From Moraxella oculi (lineage in GTDB: Bacteria > Pseudomonadota > Gammaproteobacteria > Pseudomonadales > Moraxellaceae), in assembly GCF_023336735.1 (NCBI RefSeq), contig NZ_JAMBAQ010000010.1, forward strand, positions 17,893 through 81,892: a stretch of 64,000 bases of DNA. Reading direction: 5' to 3'. The notes beneath the pieces are model-generated. The model was not told the DNA's origin. It saw nothing but the letters and a program-made list of their open reading frames with translations, and ran no database searches. Shown one piece after another: positions 29,537 through 39,570 of this stretch. Position 1 is the first letter of the stretch. Every line of letters begins with the position of its first letter. The translations under genes and the position numbers were made by a program.

Positions 29537-29730
29537 TTACTTCTCCGAAAAAACCTGTGTGCCGTGGCCACCCCTTGATGACACTTGATAACGAACACGA
29601 CTAGGATACAAAATTAAGCGAATATTCTAACAAAACAATCATCACAAAACAAGAAAAAAATCATGCCCATGGTGATTTTTTAGCATCTATCAAATAAACA
29701 CTGACACAACTTTTACAAAAAAACATTTCA

Positions 29731-30249
29731 TTACTTTAAAAACACCACATCATTTGATAGTTCATTACCAGAAATATCATCAGATGGATAATGCACACAA
29801 AGCAACTCACCAATATCCGCAACGAGTCCAAGCAGTGCTTGTGCAAAACACCCCTGCTGACACATCATCAAAGCTTTTTTTGTCAGTTCCTGCCAAAGCA
29901 TTTCATCCACACATCCGTCAATGCCCCTATCGGCAATGATTTCCAAATCATGCTCACACACATTAACATAAATCATCACTCCTGTATTTTCAGCGGTATC
30001 CCACACACGATGCAAAGCAAACAGCTCAAGTGCTCGTTCACGGCAACCCATGTGGTAAGCCTGAGTGATGGGCAGATGATTTTCAATGAGTAAATAAATC
30101 TCACCACGATGGCCCAACTCTGCCTGAGAAATGGCCGCCGTCAATGACTGACGCACTTCATCATTAAGCCAGCGATTATGCAAAACGGGAATGAACATAA
30201 GCTGTCGCCAAAGTCGAGCCAGGCTTTTAGATGATTGAATGTGTTGCAT
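29731..30249 (-). CDS. TPM-domain membrane-associated protein (short)
   Basis: This protein of about 172 residues carries a TPM (TLP18.3/Psb32/MOLO-1) domain: AISQAELGHRGEIYLLIENHLP, ALELFALHRVWDTAENTGVMIYVNVCEHDLEIIADRGI. It is the third gene of a lemA-TPM-TPM operon on this strand. The frame continues to a GTG at 30345, but the ATG at 30249 fits the family better. Biochemical function is not established for such bacterial proteins. Confidence 0.8.
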   Translation of the reverse strand: MQHIQSSKSLARLWRQLMFIPVLHNRWLNDEVRQSLTAAISQAELGHRGEIYLLIENHLPITQAYHMGCRERALELFALHRVWDTAENTGVMIYVNVCEHDLEIIADRGIDGCVDEMLWQELTKKALMMCQQGCFAQALLGLVADIGELLCVHYPSDDISGNELSNDVVFLK

Positions 30250-30372
30250 AAATATCCAGTCAATTTTTAACAATTTGCTTATTATTGTCGTCTGATGATA
30301 CAAATCAGTGTCATCAGTAACTGTGTTAAGTTTGGTGATCTGCACCCAACGCCATTCATACTTGGCATACAG

Positions 30373-31386
30373 TCACCACGAACCTCCAGCACCGCCGCCG
30401 CCAAAACCACCGCCGCCGCCACTAAATCCGCCTGAACCAAAACTACCGCCAAAACCACCGCCAGTTGGCGGGATTACAAAACCGCCACCACCTCGCCCAG
30501 AGCCACCAGAACCACCCTTAAAAAGCAGTAAAAACAACCACAATATCAAAGCAACAGGAATGATCATCAGACCTGTACCAAACATCAGGCCAAAGAAAAT
30601 CACACCACCCGCTGTCATGGTAGCACCCAGCAACCTACCTAAAAAAGAAGTCAAAAATGAACCAATGACGAACCCAAAAATGAACAATCCCATTAAGGGC
30701 ATCTCTGCACCGTCTTCGTCATTTGCATGTCTATTGATGTCCTGACGCTGCAAAGTCTGTGGATCGGCACGCAATCGCTCACTGATACTCCCAATCGCCG
30801 CTGATAGCCCTTGAGCATACTGTCCTGTTTTAAATGACGGGGCAATGTCATTGCGAATGATGCGACTGACGATGGCATCTGGCAACACGCCTTCAAGACC
30901 ATAGCCTGTCAGAATGTATAGGTTACGATCATTGATGGCAACAACAATCAACAAGCCCTCATCTGTATCCTGATGACCTAATTGCCAACGGTCAGCCAGT
31001 GCCATCGCATAGTCAAAGATTGGCATGCCCTGCGTACTAGGAATGATGACAAGAGCTGCCTGTGCCAGTTTGTCATCATATAATGCTCTTAACTGCTCAC
31101 TTAAATGCGCCTTTTCACTGGCACTTAAAATATGGGCAGCGTCCACGACAGGCTCATTGAGAATGAGCTTATCATGACTGATGCTACGAGCAGAGACCTT
31201 GGGGGATGTTACATCATGAACATTGATGCTTATTGGCCGATCTTGCGTAGGCTTGGACATGGTTTGGTTGGCGACAACAACAGCTGCCATATCATCAGCA
31301 AAATCAGACGCATCGGTCGAATTGGCAGACGCCTGTAACGAGAGCATGCATAGGATCACTCCCAGCATCTTTGACGACAGCGACAT
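30373..31386 (-). CDS. TPM-domain membrane protein with Gly-rich tail (YgcG-like)
   Basis: This 337-residue protein has a signal peptide (MSLSSKMLGVILCMLSLQASA), a TPM domain (about 70-200; LSASEKAHLSEQLRAL, ADRWQLGHQDTDEGLLIVVAINDRNLYILTGYGLEG), two hydrophobic segments and a very Gly/Phe/Ser-rich C-terminus ending GGGGAGGSW. It starts 1 nt after the lemA stop. The pair is a conserved module, thought to act at the cell envelope. Confidence 0.88.
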   Translation of the reverse strand: MSLSSKMLGVILCMLSLQASANSTDASDFADDMAAVVVANQTMSKPTQDRPISINVHDVTSPKVSARSISHDKLILNEPVVDAAHILSASEKAHLSEQLRALYDDKLAQAALVIIPSTQGMPIFDYAMALADRWQLGHQDTDEGLLIVVAINDRNLYILTGYGLEGVLPDAIVSRIIRNDIAPSFKTGQYAQGLSAAIGSISERLRADPQTLQRQDINRHANDEDGAEMPLMGLFIFGFVIGSFLTSFLGRLLGATMTAGGVIFFGLMFGTGLMIIPVALILWLFLLLFKGGSGGSGRGGGGFVIPPTGGGFGGSFGSGGFSGGGGGFGGGGAGGSW

Positions 31387-31387
31387 C

Positions 31388-32026
31388 TTATTGCCCTGCA
31401 GCAGCTGTTTTGGTGCCATGAGCATTGGCATTATCAAAATTGACACTTGGTGCCGTTGAAATGGTATTGGCATTTTCTACCGTGAAGTTGGCTTTTGGAT
31501 TCATGCCAAAAACCATCGCTGTTAAGTTGGTTGGAAATTGGCGAACGGTGGTGTTATAGCCTTGAACATCTTGAATATAACGCTGGCGTGCTACCGTAAT
31601 ACGATTTTCCGTACCTTCAAGCTGTGATTGCAAATCTTGGAACAACGAATCAGCTTTCAATTGTGGGTAATTCTCCGATATCGCCATCAAACGAGATAAT
31701 GCGCCTGTCATCTGTGCTTGCACCTCTTGGTACTGCTTCATGGCATTTGGATCATTAAGCATCTCTGGCGTTACTTGGATGCTGCCTGCTGCTGCACGAG
31801 CCGATGCCACTTGGGTGAACACGCCTTGCTCATGCTGTGCATAACGCTGAACAACAGAAACAAGATTTGGCACAAGATCGGCACGCCGCTGATATTGGTT
31901 CATTACTTCCGACCATGAGGCATTGACCTGTTCATCTTGAGCCTGAAGCTTATTATAACCACATCCTGACAACACCAATGAGCTGACCAATAAAGTGGTC
32001 ATGGCAAACTTTCTAACAAAATTCAT
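31388..32026 (-). CDS. lemA: LemA family protein
   Basis: This 212-residue protein has a lipoprotein-like signal (LVSSLVLSGCGYN, lipidated Cys at about 22). The LemA coiled-coil domain follows: NASWSEVMNQYQRRADLVPNLVSVVQRYAQHE, ISENYPQLKADSLFQDLQSQLEGTENRITVARQRY. It is first of the lemA-TPM-TPM operon. Confidence 0.93.
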   Translation of the reverse strand: MNFVRKFAMTTLLVSSLVLSGCGYNKLQAQDEQVNASWSEVMNQYQRRADLVPNLVSVVQRYAQHEQGVFTQVASARAAAGSIQVTPEMLNDPNAMKQYQEVQAQMTGALSRLMAISENYPQLKADSLFQDLQSQLEGTENRITVARQRYIQDVQGYNTTVRQFPTNLTAMVFGMNPKANFTVENANTISTAPSVNFDNANAHGTKTAAAGQ

Positions 32027-32348
32027 TGATTTTCCTTAACGATTAAATAAAAAACAAATCAACGCCAATAAAGCACTGGCAAATCAGCTTAACACAACCT
32101 GTTAAGTGTCAACTGACACTCATCTGTTTCATTAACGACAGTCAAGCGTCATTCGCCAAACTCACGACAATCATAACACAAAAAATCAATCCTAAGACAA
32201 AATGCACCAAAAAAAGCATGAACTCATACAAAAAGACAACAGCATCACCAGCCTTGCCCAAACCGATTCTTGGCTTATGCCTTACTCATTCTCATGTGAT
32301 CATCAACCAATCAAAAAAATGGTCATATAATGATGAAAATTTTGTTGA

Positions 32349-32500
32349 TATTTATCGGTTATTATGATAAATAAGGCTTTTTATAAAAAACTGCTAAAAA
32401 TTGAAAATTTTAGTAGAATTTGTTGCAAAAATATGGCAAATTGCAACAAAAATTTCATACAATTTGGTAAAAGCAATGTCTTGATGTGATGTTGCAAAAA
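32349..32500. promoter_or_regulatory. Inverted repeats upstream of the AgcS symporter
   Basis: The 530-bp gap between lemA and agcS holds TATTTATC/GATAAATA (32349-32373) and TTTGTTGCAA/TTGCAACAAA (32419-32450, perfect 10-bp arms, 12-bp spacer). A third half-site GTTGCAAAAA lies at 32491-32500. They look like operator sites for the symporter gene. The left part of the gap (32027-32340) shows nothing definite beyond the lemA leader. Confidence 0.5.
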
Positions 32501-32556
32501 ATTATCAATTTGTCGTCATTCGGCCTATTTTTTTATTCCAACCCAAAGGAATACTC

Positions 32557-34065
32557 ATGGAACAACTCATCAACAGCCTAAATGGCATCATTTGGAGTCC
32601 AGCACTGATTTATCTATGCTTAGGTGCTGGGTTCTTTTACTCCCTCATGACTCGCTTTGTGCAAGTGCGTATGTTTAAAGAGATGATCGCCCTGATGTTC
32701 AGTGGCGTCAAAAGTGCTGACGGCATTTCATCTTTTCAAGCGTTTGTGATAGCACTGGCAAACCGTGTCGGCGTAGGCAATATCGCAGGTGTGGCGGCAG
32801 CCATCGGCTTTGGCGGTCCTTCTGCCGTATTTTGGATGTGGGTGGTGGCATTCTTAGGTGCATCAACCGCCTATGTTGAATCAACCATGGCACAAATCTA
32901 TAAAGAAAAAGATCCCTTAACTGGTCAGTATCGTGGTGGGCCTGCCTATTATTTTGAAAAAGGTCTGGGGCAAAAGTGGTATGCCATCTTATTTGCCATC
33001 GCCGCCATCATCTCCTGTGGTGTATTCTTGCCTGGCGTGCAAGCCAACGGTGTCGTCAGTGCCATCACACGCATTACCGGTGATGGTGACATGGTCAATT
33101 TACTGGGCATGAGTGCTGGCTCAAATCGTGTGATTGTCATGACATTTGTTGCCGCCATACTAGCAATCATCATCATCGGTGGCATTAAGCGTATCGCTCG
33201 TGTGGCAGAGTTTGTGGTGCCATTCATGGCGATAGGCTATATCGCACTGGCTCTTTTGGTCATGGTGATGAATCTTGATAAGGTTCCTGCAGTATTTAGT
33301 TTAATCATGAGCGACATTTTAAATCCAGTAGCAGGTCTGGGTGCCGCCATTGGTTGGGGTGTCAAGCGTGGCGTCTACTCAAACGAAGCTGGTCAAGGTA
33401 CAGGTCCTCACCATGCGGGTGCAGCAGAAGTACAACACCCTGCTCAACAAGGTTTGGTACAAGCATTCTCTGTATATGTTGACACATTGCTTGTGTGTTC
33501 TGCTACCGCTTTCATGATTTTGACCATGGGCACTTATAACATTCAAGGTAATCTTGGTGCGGGGCAATTCATCGTTCAAAATATTGATCCAGCAACTGCT
33601 GAGATTGGCACGCCTGCTTTCACACAGTTGGCATTAGAAGCAACTTTTGGCGGTTTTGGTAATTATTTCATTGCCATTGCCATATTTTTCTTTGCCTTTA
33701 CCACCATTTTAGCCTATTATTACATTGCTGAAGTCAATGTTGCTTATCTGACTCGCAAAATGGGTGTTGGTGTGCAAAAATTAGGTATGTGGTTCCCAAA
33801 ATTGTCCGTCATCGCCGTGGTTATTTATGGTAGCTTAAACAGTGCAGGCTATATTTGGGACATGGGTGATGTGGGCGTGGGCATGACCGCATGGCTAAAC
33901 ATCGTAGGCATTTTGGCGGTATTTTTCATGATGAAGCCTGCCATCAAGACACTCAAAGATTATGAAGCACAAAAGAAAGCTGGCGTTACAGATTATACTT
34001 TCGACCCTGTTAAGCTAGGCATCAAGAACGCCACCTTCTGGGAAGAGCGTCTAAAAGACAAATAA
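32557..34065 (+). CDS. Alanine/glycine:cation symporter (AgcS family)
   Basis: This 502-residue carrier has about 11 membrane segments. AgcS signatures include ANRVGVGNIAGVAAAIGFGGPSAVFWMWV, GVKRGVYSNEAGQGTGPHHAGAAEV and FFFAFTTILAYYYIAEVN. It imports small amino acids (alanine, glycine) with sodium or protons. A strong site AAAGGAATACTC precedes the ATG. It is monocistronic. Confidence 0.93.
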   Translation: MEQLINSLNGIIWSPALIYLCLGAGFFYSLMTRFVQVRMFKEMIALMFSGVKSADGISSFQAFVIALANRVGVGNIAGVAAAIGFGGPSAVFWMWVVAFLGASTAYVESTMAQIYKEKDPLTGQYRGGPAYYFEKGLGQKWYAILFAIAAIISCGVFLPGVQANGVVSAITRITGDGDMVNLLGMSAGSNRVIVMTFVAAILAIIIIGGIKRIARVAEFVVPFMAIGYIALALLVMVMNLDKVPAVFSLIMSDILNPVAGLGAAIGWGVKRGVYSNEAGQGTGPHHAGAAEVQHPAQQGLVQAFSVYVDTLLVCSATAFMILTMGTYNIQGNLGAGQFIVQNIDPATAEIGTPAFTQLALEATFGGFGNYFIAIAIFFFAFTTILAYYYIAEVNVAYLTRKMGVGVQKLGMWFPKLSVIAVVIYGSLNSAGYIWDMGDVGVGMTAWLNIVGILAVFFMMKPAIKTLKDYEAQKKAGVTDYTFDPVKLGIKNATFWEERLKDK

Positions 34066-34082
34066 TTCGAACTTTTTTAATA

Positions 34083-34108
34083 ATTAAGCCTCCAACTGGA
34101 GGCTTAAT
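34083..34108 (+). terminator. Hairpin after agcS
   Basis: ATTAAGCCTCC and GGAGGCTTAAT are perfect 11-bp arms with a 4-nt loop; the T run after it is poor, so termination may be partial. Confidence 0.55.
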
Positions 34109-34227
34109 GTTCATATATGTCGTACGACAAAGGCGGTTAATACCACAAAAAATCAATGAAAGCAATCCATCACTTAAAAGCCTTCAGCCAAAATGATGAA
34201 CTGCCCATGTGTCATCACCATCACCAT

Positions 34228-36300
34228 CTAAAACATCATCAATGCCTGCTCAAAGTCAGCACGACTGGTTTGACCCAGCAAGACTTGCATCAACTTACCC
34301 TCTTGATACATCAGTAATGCAGGCGGACCCATCAGCTCATAGCGTTCAAGAAACGCCAAGCTGTCATCATTCATTTCAGTGATGTCGAATTTCACCAGTT
34401 GAATGTCTGCCATGGCGGTTGGGCGATGCACAAACAACTCACGATCCATGATGCGACATTCAACACACCAGTCAGCTGTTGCATCAATGAGCACCTTATC
34501 ATGAGTTGCCAAAATTTCATCCAGCTCTGCAAGCGTCTTAACATGACGATCCTCATACATCATCTGCTGAGTTTTTGAATGCGTGATGACGGATAAAGGT
34601 CGCCACGCATCACTTGATCCCATGCCTGCACCAAACACCAATGTCGTCGCCCATGCCAGCATCAAAATCGCCGCAGCACGAAACGGCAGACGCATCAGTT
34701 GCCAAAGCCAAACACCCATTAAAGCAAACCACATCGCCCAAGCAATGAGCATGGCAGGTAGGACAAACACGCGCTCAAGCAAGATGAGTGCTACCGCAAA
34801 TAACAACAATCCACAAAATTCCTTAATTTTAACCATCCATGCACCTGCTTTAGGCATGAATTTTCCTTGTGCCATGCCAATCATCATCAGTGGCACACAC
34901 AGCCCAAGCCCAAGAGCAAACATCGCTAAAAATCCAAGTGGAACGCTACCACTAACAGACACCGCTACCAACACACCCGCCATCGGTGCAGACACACAAG
35001 GAGAGACCACCAAAGCAGATAATGCACCCGCCAAAAAACTACCACTCAGACTACCAAGATGTCTGTCCGCCGACTGTGAAGTCGCTTGTAGTTTGTTACG
35101 CATTTTTGAAGGCAACCCAACTTTAATCACCCCAAACATATAAAGACCAAGCAGCACAAATATCACAGCAAAGCCAATCAATAAAATGGGGTTTTGTAAG
35201 TAGCCAAGAATATTGACAGTACGCCCAAGCCATGCAATCAAAGCTCCAAGTAGCCCATAAGCAGTAGCAACACCCACACCATAAGATGCGGATAATACCA
35301 AGCCCTTTTTACTACTGATACCGCCTTGACGAGCCACGATGTTTGCCACGATTGGTATCATTGGATAAACGCATGGGGTGAATGCCAACAAAAGACCCGC
35401 CAAAAATAATAGTCCTATTGCAAGTGCAGGATTGTCATGAATGCCAAAAGGGTCGATCCGTTCAAGATGATGATTGAGAGAATAGGAATTTGTAGGCGGC
35501 GTGCTTGTTTCAATCTGCACATTAGCCGATGATTCATCTTGGATTGAGTCAACATCCTTACTGTTGCCATTGGCATAACCAGCTTTATCATCAGCCATTT
35601 TATCAGAACTCGCAGTGTCAGTATCTGGCTGCAAGACAGGCGTAACGATATTGGCAGGGGTAGGTTTGGGTGTGTCAGACTTAGCTGGCTGGCTGATTTT
35701 TTTTGGGGCGTCTTTTACGCTGGCAACCGCCTGCTCAACCACTTTTGGCGGACTGGCTTTTTGAACGGTTGGTGGAGCATCAATTTCTTTATCAGTCTTT
35801 ATGGCAGTATCATTTGCCAAAGAAATGTTAAACTTGATGTTCTCTGGTGGATAGCACAGGCCTGCTTTGGCACACCCTTGCCAGCGTAAAGATGCTTGGG
35901 CGTTATTTGCATCGCCAGTTAAGACTGCCTTAGCTACCACATCTTCTTCAAAAACTGCCACACGACCAAATGTTGGATCATCAATCATCGTGGCTGTTTT
36001 ATCAAACTGCCAATCTGAAGCACTGACATTTTCAGGTAAATTTAGTATCATTTTATCACGATACACATAATGCTCAGGCGTTACTTTAAAAGTTGCTATC
36101 AACTCATTACCATCAATGAGTACATTAACCTTAAAGGCCTGATTGACGGGTAGGAATTTTTGTGTTTTTTGACCAAAAAGTGCCGCTATCGTGCCAGTCT
36201 CTGCGAATGCAGGCACATAAGAAAGCGCAGTAAATAAGCACAGTAAGGCAATGATAAGTTTATTGCCAATGATAAGAGGATATTTCAGGATCTGTTTCAT
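34228..36300 (-). CDS. dsbD: Thiol:disulfide interchange protein DsbD
   Basis: This 690-residue protein has a signal peptide (about 1-33), an N-terminal periplasmic DsbD-alpha domain with WQGCAKAGLCYPP (two redox Cys), and a long unusual Lys/Pro/Ser/Asp-rich linker (about 180-275). Eight membrane segments include FTPCVYPMIPI and VSPCVSAPMAGV, each with a redox Cys. A C-terminal thioredoxin domain has DATADWCVECRIMD (CVEC). It carries electrons from thioredoxin to the periplasm. The ATG at 36300 is preferred; ten further codons are open. Confidence 0.94.
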   Translation of the reverse strand: MKQILKYPLIIGNKLIIALLCLFTALSYVPAFAETGTIAALFGQKTQKFLPVNQAFKVNVLIDGNELIATFKVTPEHYVYRDKMILNLPENVSASDWQFDKTATMIDDPTFGRVAVFEEDVVAKAVLTGDANNAQASLRWQGCAKAGLCYPPENIKFNISLANDTAIKTDKEIDAPPTVQKASPPKVVEQAVASVKDAPKKISQPAKSDTPKPTPANIVTPVLQPDTDTASSDKMADDKAGYANGNSKDVDSIQDESSANVQIETSTPPTNSYSLNHHLERIDPFGIHDNPALAIGLLFLAGLLLAFTPCVYPMIPIVANIVARQGGISSKKGLVLSASYGVGVATAYGLLGALIAWLGRTVNILGYLQNPILLIGFAVIFVLLGLYMFGVIKVGLPSKMRNKLQATSQSADRHLGSLSGSFLAGALSALVVSPCVSAPMAGVLVAVSVSGSVPLGFLAMFALGLGLCVPLMMIGMAQGKFMPKAGAWMVKIKEFCGLLLFAVALILLERVFVLPAMLIAWAMWFALMGVWLWQLMRLPFRAAAILMLAWATTLVFGAGMGSSDAWRPLSVITHSKTQQMMYEDRHVKTLAELDEILATHDKVLIDATADWCVECRIMDRELFVHRPTAMADIQLVKFDITEMNDDSLAFLERYELMGPPALLMYQEGKLMQVLLGQTSRADFEQALMMF

Positions 36301-36460
36301 AGCAACCGACATCAAAAAAAGACCACTCATTATATCATCATTTGAGCCATTAAAATCCCAGCAATCAGATAAAAACAGCCATCGTTTAATAAAAAAAACC
36401 GTGCAACAAAAATATCACACGGTTGTTTTTATTAAATCCTGTCAAATGCTCGCGACATCA

Positions 36461-36586
36461 TCAATCAACATCAACTTTTTTATAAAAAGCATGATGGCGC
36501 GACTCTTCAAACTCCACCCACACCGCACTGATGATTGCCAGTAGCACTGCAAAACCCAAACCCAGTATCCAAGCAAAATACCACAT
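36461..36586 (-). CDS. cydX: Cytochrome bd subunit CydX
   Basis: This 41-residue membrane protein starts MWYFAWILGLGFAVLLAII, matching CydX/YbgT, whose signature is MWYFAWILG. Its C-terminus is polar (EFEESRHHAFYKK). GGAG lies 7-10 nt upstream; an ATG two codons earlier is too close to that site. It begins 17 nt after cydB and completes the cydABX operon. CydX stabilises the haems of the oxidase. Confidence 0.9.
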   Translation of the reverse strand: MWYFAWILGLGFAVLLAIISAVWVEFEESRHHAFYKKVDVD

Positions 36587-36603
36587 GGTCATTCTCCTCA
36601 TTC

Positions 36604-37743
36604 TTAATAAAGCATGTGTTCGTTTTCTTTGATGTATGCCTTAGTAACCTTACCACGCATGACAGCATAAGCCCAACTGGTATAAGCGACAACAACTGGC
36701 AAAATCAGCACCAGCACATAAAGCATGATCATTAAAGTTAAATGACTAGATGTACTGTCCCACACTGTCAAACTGGCACTAAGACTGCTGGATGATGGCA
36801 TATAAAAAGGAAATAAAGCCACACCGACAGTCATGATTACTGATAGCACCGCAAGGCTTGATGCAAAGAATGCCAAGAGCGTCCGACGCCATTTTAAAAG
36901 CCCCACCGCCAACAACGGCATGAGTACACCAAGCACAGGAAATGTCCAAAGAGATGAGTTGGCATGGTAATTATCAAGCCAAGCCCCTGCTTGTCGCTCA
37001 ACAGTTTTTGATAAAGGGTCAATGAGCGCACCCTTATCAACATGGCTGACAATGACATAACCATCAAGATTGGCTACCCAAAAACCTGCCACCACGAACA
37101 ACAGCACCATCAAAATGGCAGAAACACTGCTAAAGCGTATCGTGCGCACTTGAATATCCCCCATGGTGCGATGTGCCAAATAGACCCCGCCTTGCATGAT
37201 GAGCATGCTCACACTCACCAAGCCACACAATAATGCAAATGGATGTAATAACTCAAAAAATGAGCCAGAGTAGGTTGATACCAAGTATTCATCAAAGCTA
37301 AAAGGCACGCCCAATAACAGATTACCAAACGCCACCCCAAAAATCAGTGCAGGAATAAAAGAGCCAATAAAAAGACCCCAATCCCACGCACGACGCCAAC
37401 GAATATCCTTGACCATGCTGCGATATTTAAAGCCCACGGGTCGAAAAAATAATGCCCAAAGCACGGCCATAAGAGCCCAATAAAAGCCACTAAATGCCGT
37501 AGCATACACCAAAGGCAACGCAGCAAAAATTGCACCACCTGCGGTAATGAACCATACTTGATTACCCTCCCAGTGCGGTCCAATGGTATTGATAATCACA
37601 CGACGCTCTTCATCTGTCTTACCCACAAAGGGTAAAAGACTACACACCCCCATGTCATGACCATCCATGATGGCAAAGCCGATGAGTAATGTGCCAACGA
37701 GTAGCCACCAGATGAATTTTAAAGTTTCATAGTCAAACAGCAT
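36604..37743 (-). CDS. cydB: Cytochrome bd oxidase subunit II
   Basis: This 379-residue subunit has about nine membrane segments. Family features are FIWWLLVGTLLIGFAIMDGHDMG, GPHWEGNQVWFITAGGAIFAALP and WDWGLFIGSFIPALIFGVAFGNLL. It starts 2 nt after the cydA stop. Confidence 0.96.
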   Translation of the reverse strand: MLFDYETLKFIWWLLVGTLLIGFAIMDGHDMGVCSLLPFVGKTDEERRVIINTIGPHWEGNQVWFITAGGAIFAALPLVYATAFSGFYWALMAVLWALFFRPVGFKYRSMVKDIRWRRAWDWGLFIGSFIPALIFGVAFGNLLLGVPFSFDEYLVSTYSGSFFELLHPFALLCGLVSVSMLIMQGGVYLAHRTMGDIQVRTIRFSSVSAILMVLLFVVAGFWVANLDGYVIVSHVDKGALIDPLSKTVERQAGAWLDNYHANSSLWTFPVLGVLMPLLAVGLLKWRRTLLAFFASSLAVLSVIMTVGVALFPFYMPSSSSLSASLTVWDSTSSHLTLMIMLYVLVLILPVVVAYTSWAYAVMRGKVTKAYIKENEHMLY

Positions 37744-37745
37744 GG

Positions 37746-39350
37746 CTATTCTCCTTTAAAATGAATTGGGTTAATGATGTTTTTGTTTTGTTTCTCACCA
37801 TGATATCGACCTGTTCCAAGACTGGCAGGACCAATTTTGATGTACTTTTGCATCAAATAAATTTCAACGACGAATAACAAGGCATAAAAGATCACAAAAC
37901 CCGTCAACGACCAAATCACACTGCTTGCACTGATGTTTGATACAGACAGGTGTGTAGGTAGAATGCCATAAACTGTCCACGGCTGACGACCGTATTCCGC
38001 CACGAACCAACCTGCTTCAGCGGCAATCCACGGTGCAGGCAGCATGACCACCGCAAATTTCAACAGCCAAGGTTTTTGCATAAAATTACCTTTGATGGTA
38101 TAAAACAAACTCAATGAGAATAAGATCAACATTAAAAATCCAAGCCCTACCATCATGCGAAATGACCAAAACATCGGAGTAACCGCAGGAATCGTATCAT
38201 CAACCGCTTGAGCAATCATTTGTGGCGTTGCCTGAGTAACATCGTTCGTGTATTTTTTGAGTAACAGCCCAAACCCCAAGTCATTTTTATTTTTCTCAAA
38301 ATTTTCAAGCACCGCATCACCACTGGCACGACCCAACCTTTGATCAGTACGCATGGTATCTAATGCGTTCACTGCAATGATGCCATTTTTGATTCGCTCT
38401 TCGTTGATTTTTTTGATGTCATGAATGCCTAAAATCTGCTTATCAAACGAACGCGTACCGATGATTCCCATGGCATATGGAATGTGTATCGCCCAGTCAT
38501 TCTTACCTTCCGACTCATTAATGTCAGCAACCAGATTAAAGCTGGCAGGTGCAGGCTCGGTTTCCCACATCGCCTCCATCGTGGCCAACTTGGTCTGTTG
38601 AGCCAATCCGATAGAATATCCAGATTCATCACCCAGCACAATCGTACTACAAATAGACGCAAAACCAAAGGCAGCTGCCACATGAAAGCTACGCTTGGCG
38701 AATTCAACATCTCTTTTTTGTAGCAAATACAATGCCGAAATTGCCAATACAAAAACCGCACCCACCACATAGCCAGCAGAGACAGTATGAACAAACTTAT
38801 TTTGTGCATCAGGATTGAATACAATCTCAGCAAAACTGACCATTTCCATACGCATTGTATGATAATTAAACTCCGCCCCCACAGGATTTTGCATCCAGCC
38901 ATTGGCAATCAAAATCCACAACGCAGACAAATTCGTCCCAAGCGCCATGAAAATTGTGGTAAACAAATGCTGCACACGACTCATTCTTTCCCAGCCGAAG
39001 AAAAACAGCCCTACCATCGTTGATTCAAGAAAAAACGCCATCAAACCCTCAATGGCAAGCGGTGCCCCAAAAATATCACCCACATAATGCGAATAATACG
39101 CCCAGTTGGTACCAAACTGAAACTCCATCGTGATGCCTGTCGTTACCCCAAGTGCAAAATTGATGCCGAATAACTTCCCCCAAAATTTCGTCATGTCACG
39201 CCAAACCTGCTTGCCTGTGATGACATATACCGACTCCATGATGACCAAAATCCAGGTCATGCCCAGCGTCAAAGGAATGAATAAAAAGTGGAATAGTGCT
39301 GTCACTGCAAACTGTAAGCGTGAAATATCCACCAAGTGTTCAGTAATCAT
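37746..39350 (-). CDS. cydA: Cytochrome bd oxidase subunit I
   Basis: This 534-residue subunit carries SRLQFAVTALFHFLFIPLTLG with the haem-ligand His, GTNWAYYSHYVGDIFGAPLAIEGLMAFFLEST, and WSFRMMVGLGFLML. It oxidises quinol and reduces O2 with high affinity. The ATG at 39350 gives the family N-terminus; an upstream in-frame start would add eight residues without similarity. It is first of cydABX. Confidence 0.96.
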   Translation of the reverse strand: MITEHLVDISRLQFAVTALFHFLFIPLTLGMTWILVIMESVYVITGKQVWRDMTKFWGKLFGINFALGVTTGITMEFQFGTNWAYYSHYVGDIFGAPLAIEGLMAFFLESTMVGLFFFGWERMSRVQHLFTTIFMALGTNLSALWILIANGWMQNPVGAEFNYHTMRMEMVSFAEIVFNPDAQNKFVHTVSAGYVVGAVFVLAISALYLLQKRDVEFAKRSFHVAAAFGFASICSTIVLGDESGYSIGLAQQTKLATMEAMWETEPAPASFNLVADINESEGKNDWAIHIPYAMGIIGTRSFDKQILGIHDIKKINEERIKNGIIAVNALDTMRTDQRLGRASGDAVLENFEKNKNDLGFGLLLKKYTNDVTQATPQMIAQAVDDTIPAVTPMFWSFRMMVGLGFLMLILFSLSLFYTIKGNFMQKPWLLKFAVVMLPAPWIAAEAGWFVAEYGRQPWTVYGILPTHLSVSNISASSVIWSLTGFVIFYALLFVVEIYLMQKYIKIGPASLGTGRYHGEKQNKNIINPIHFKGE

Positions 39351-39511
39351 AAAGCAACCATCGATAAAAACCAAAAGACATGCTGATTATACGCCCATTC
39401 ATTTCAAAACAAAAGCAGATAACAATGAATATACACTAACTCAACTCATCAATTAACCCATCAATCACAAAAAAACAAAGATTTTAAGGGAGTTGAATCA
39501 CCAAACATCAT

Positions 39512-39550
39512 CAAAATAAAAAAGCCCGCCATATTCAGCGAGCTTTTTTT
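39512..39550 (-). terminator. Terminator after the porin gene
   Basis: On the minus strand AAAAGCTCGC and GCGGGCTTTT form a stem (one wobble) with flanking A and T runs. Confidence 0.8.
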
Positions 39551-39570
39551 AATCAAAAATTCTAAAAAAA

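Noticed and set aside
30308..30745. Plus-strand Pro-rich open frame
   Set aside because: It is the antisense of the Gly-rich tail of the TPM protein, where GGN codons mirror as Pro codons.
34083..34108. Hairpin after agcS as a strong terminator
   Set aside because: The stem is perfect but the following TGTTCATA is not a T run, so it is listed only with reduced confidence.
34583..35143. Plus-strand 186-codon open frame inside dsbD
   Set aside because: It is antisense to the transmembrane part of dsbD and shows no domain; dsbD is intact on the other strand.
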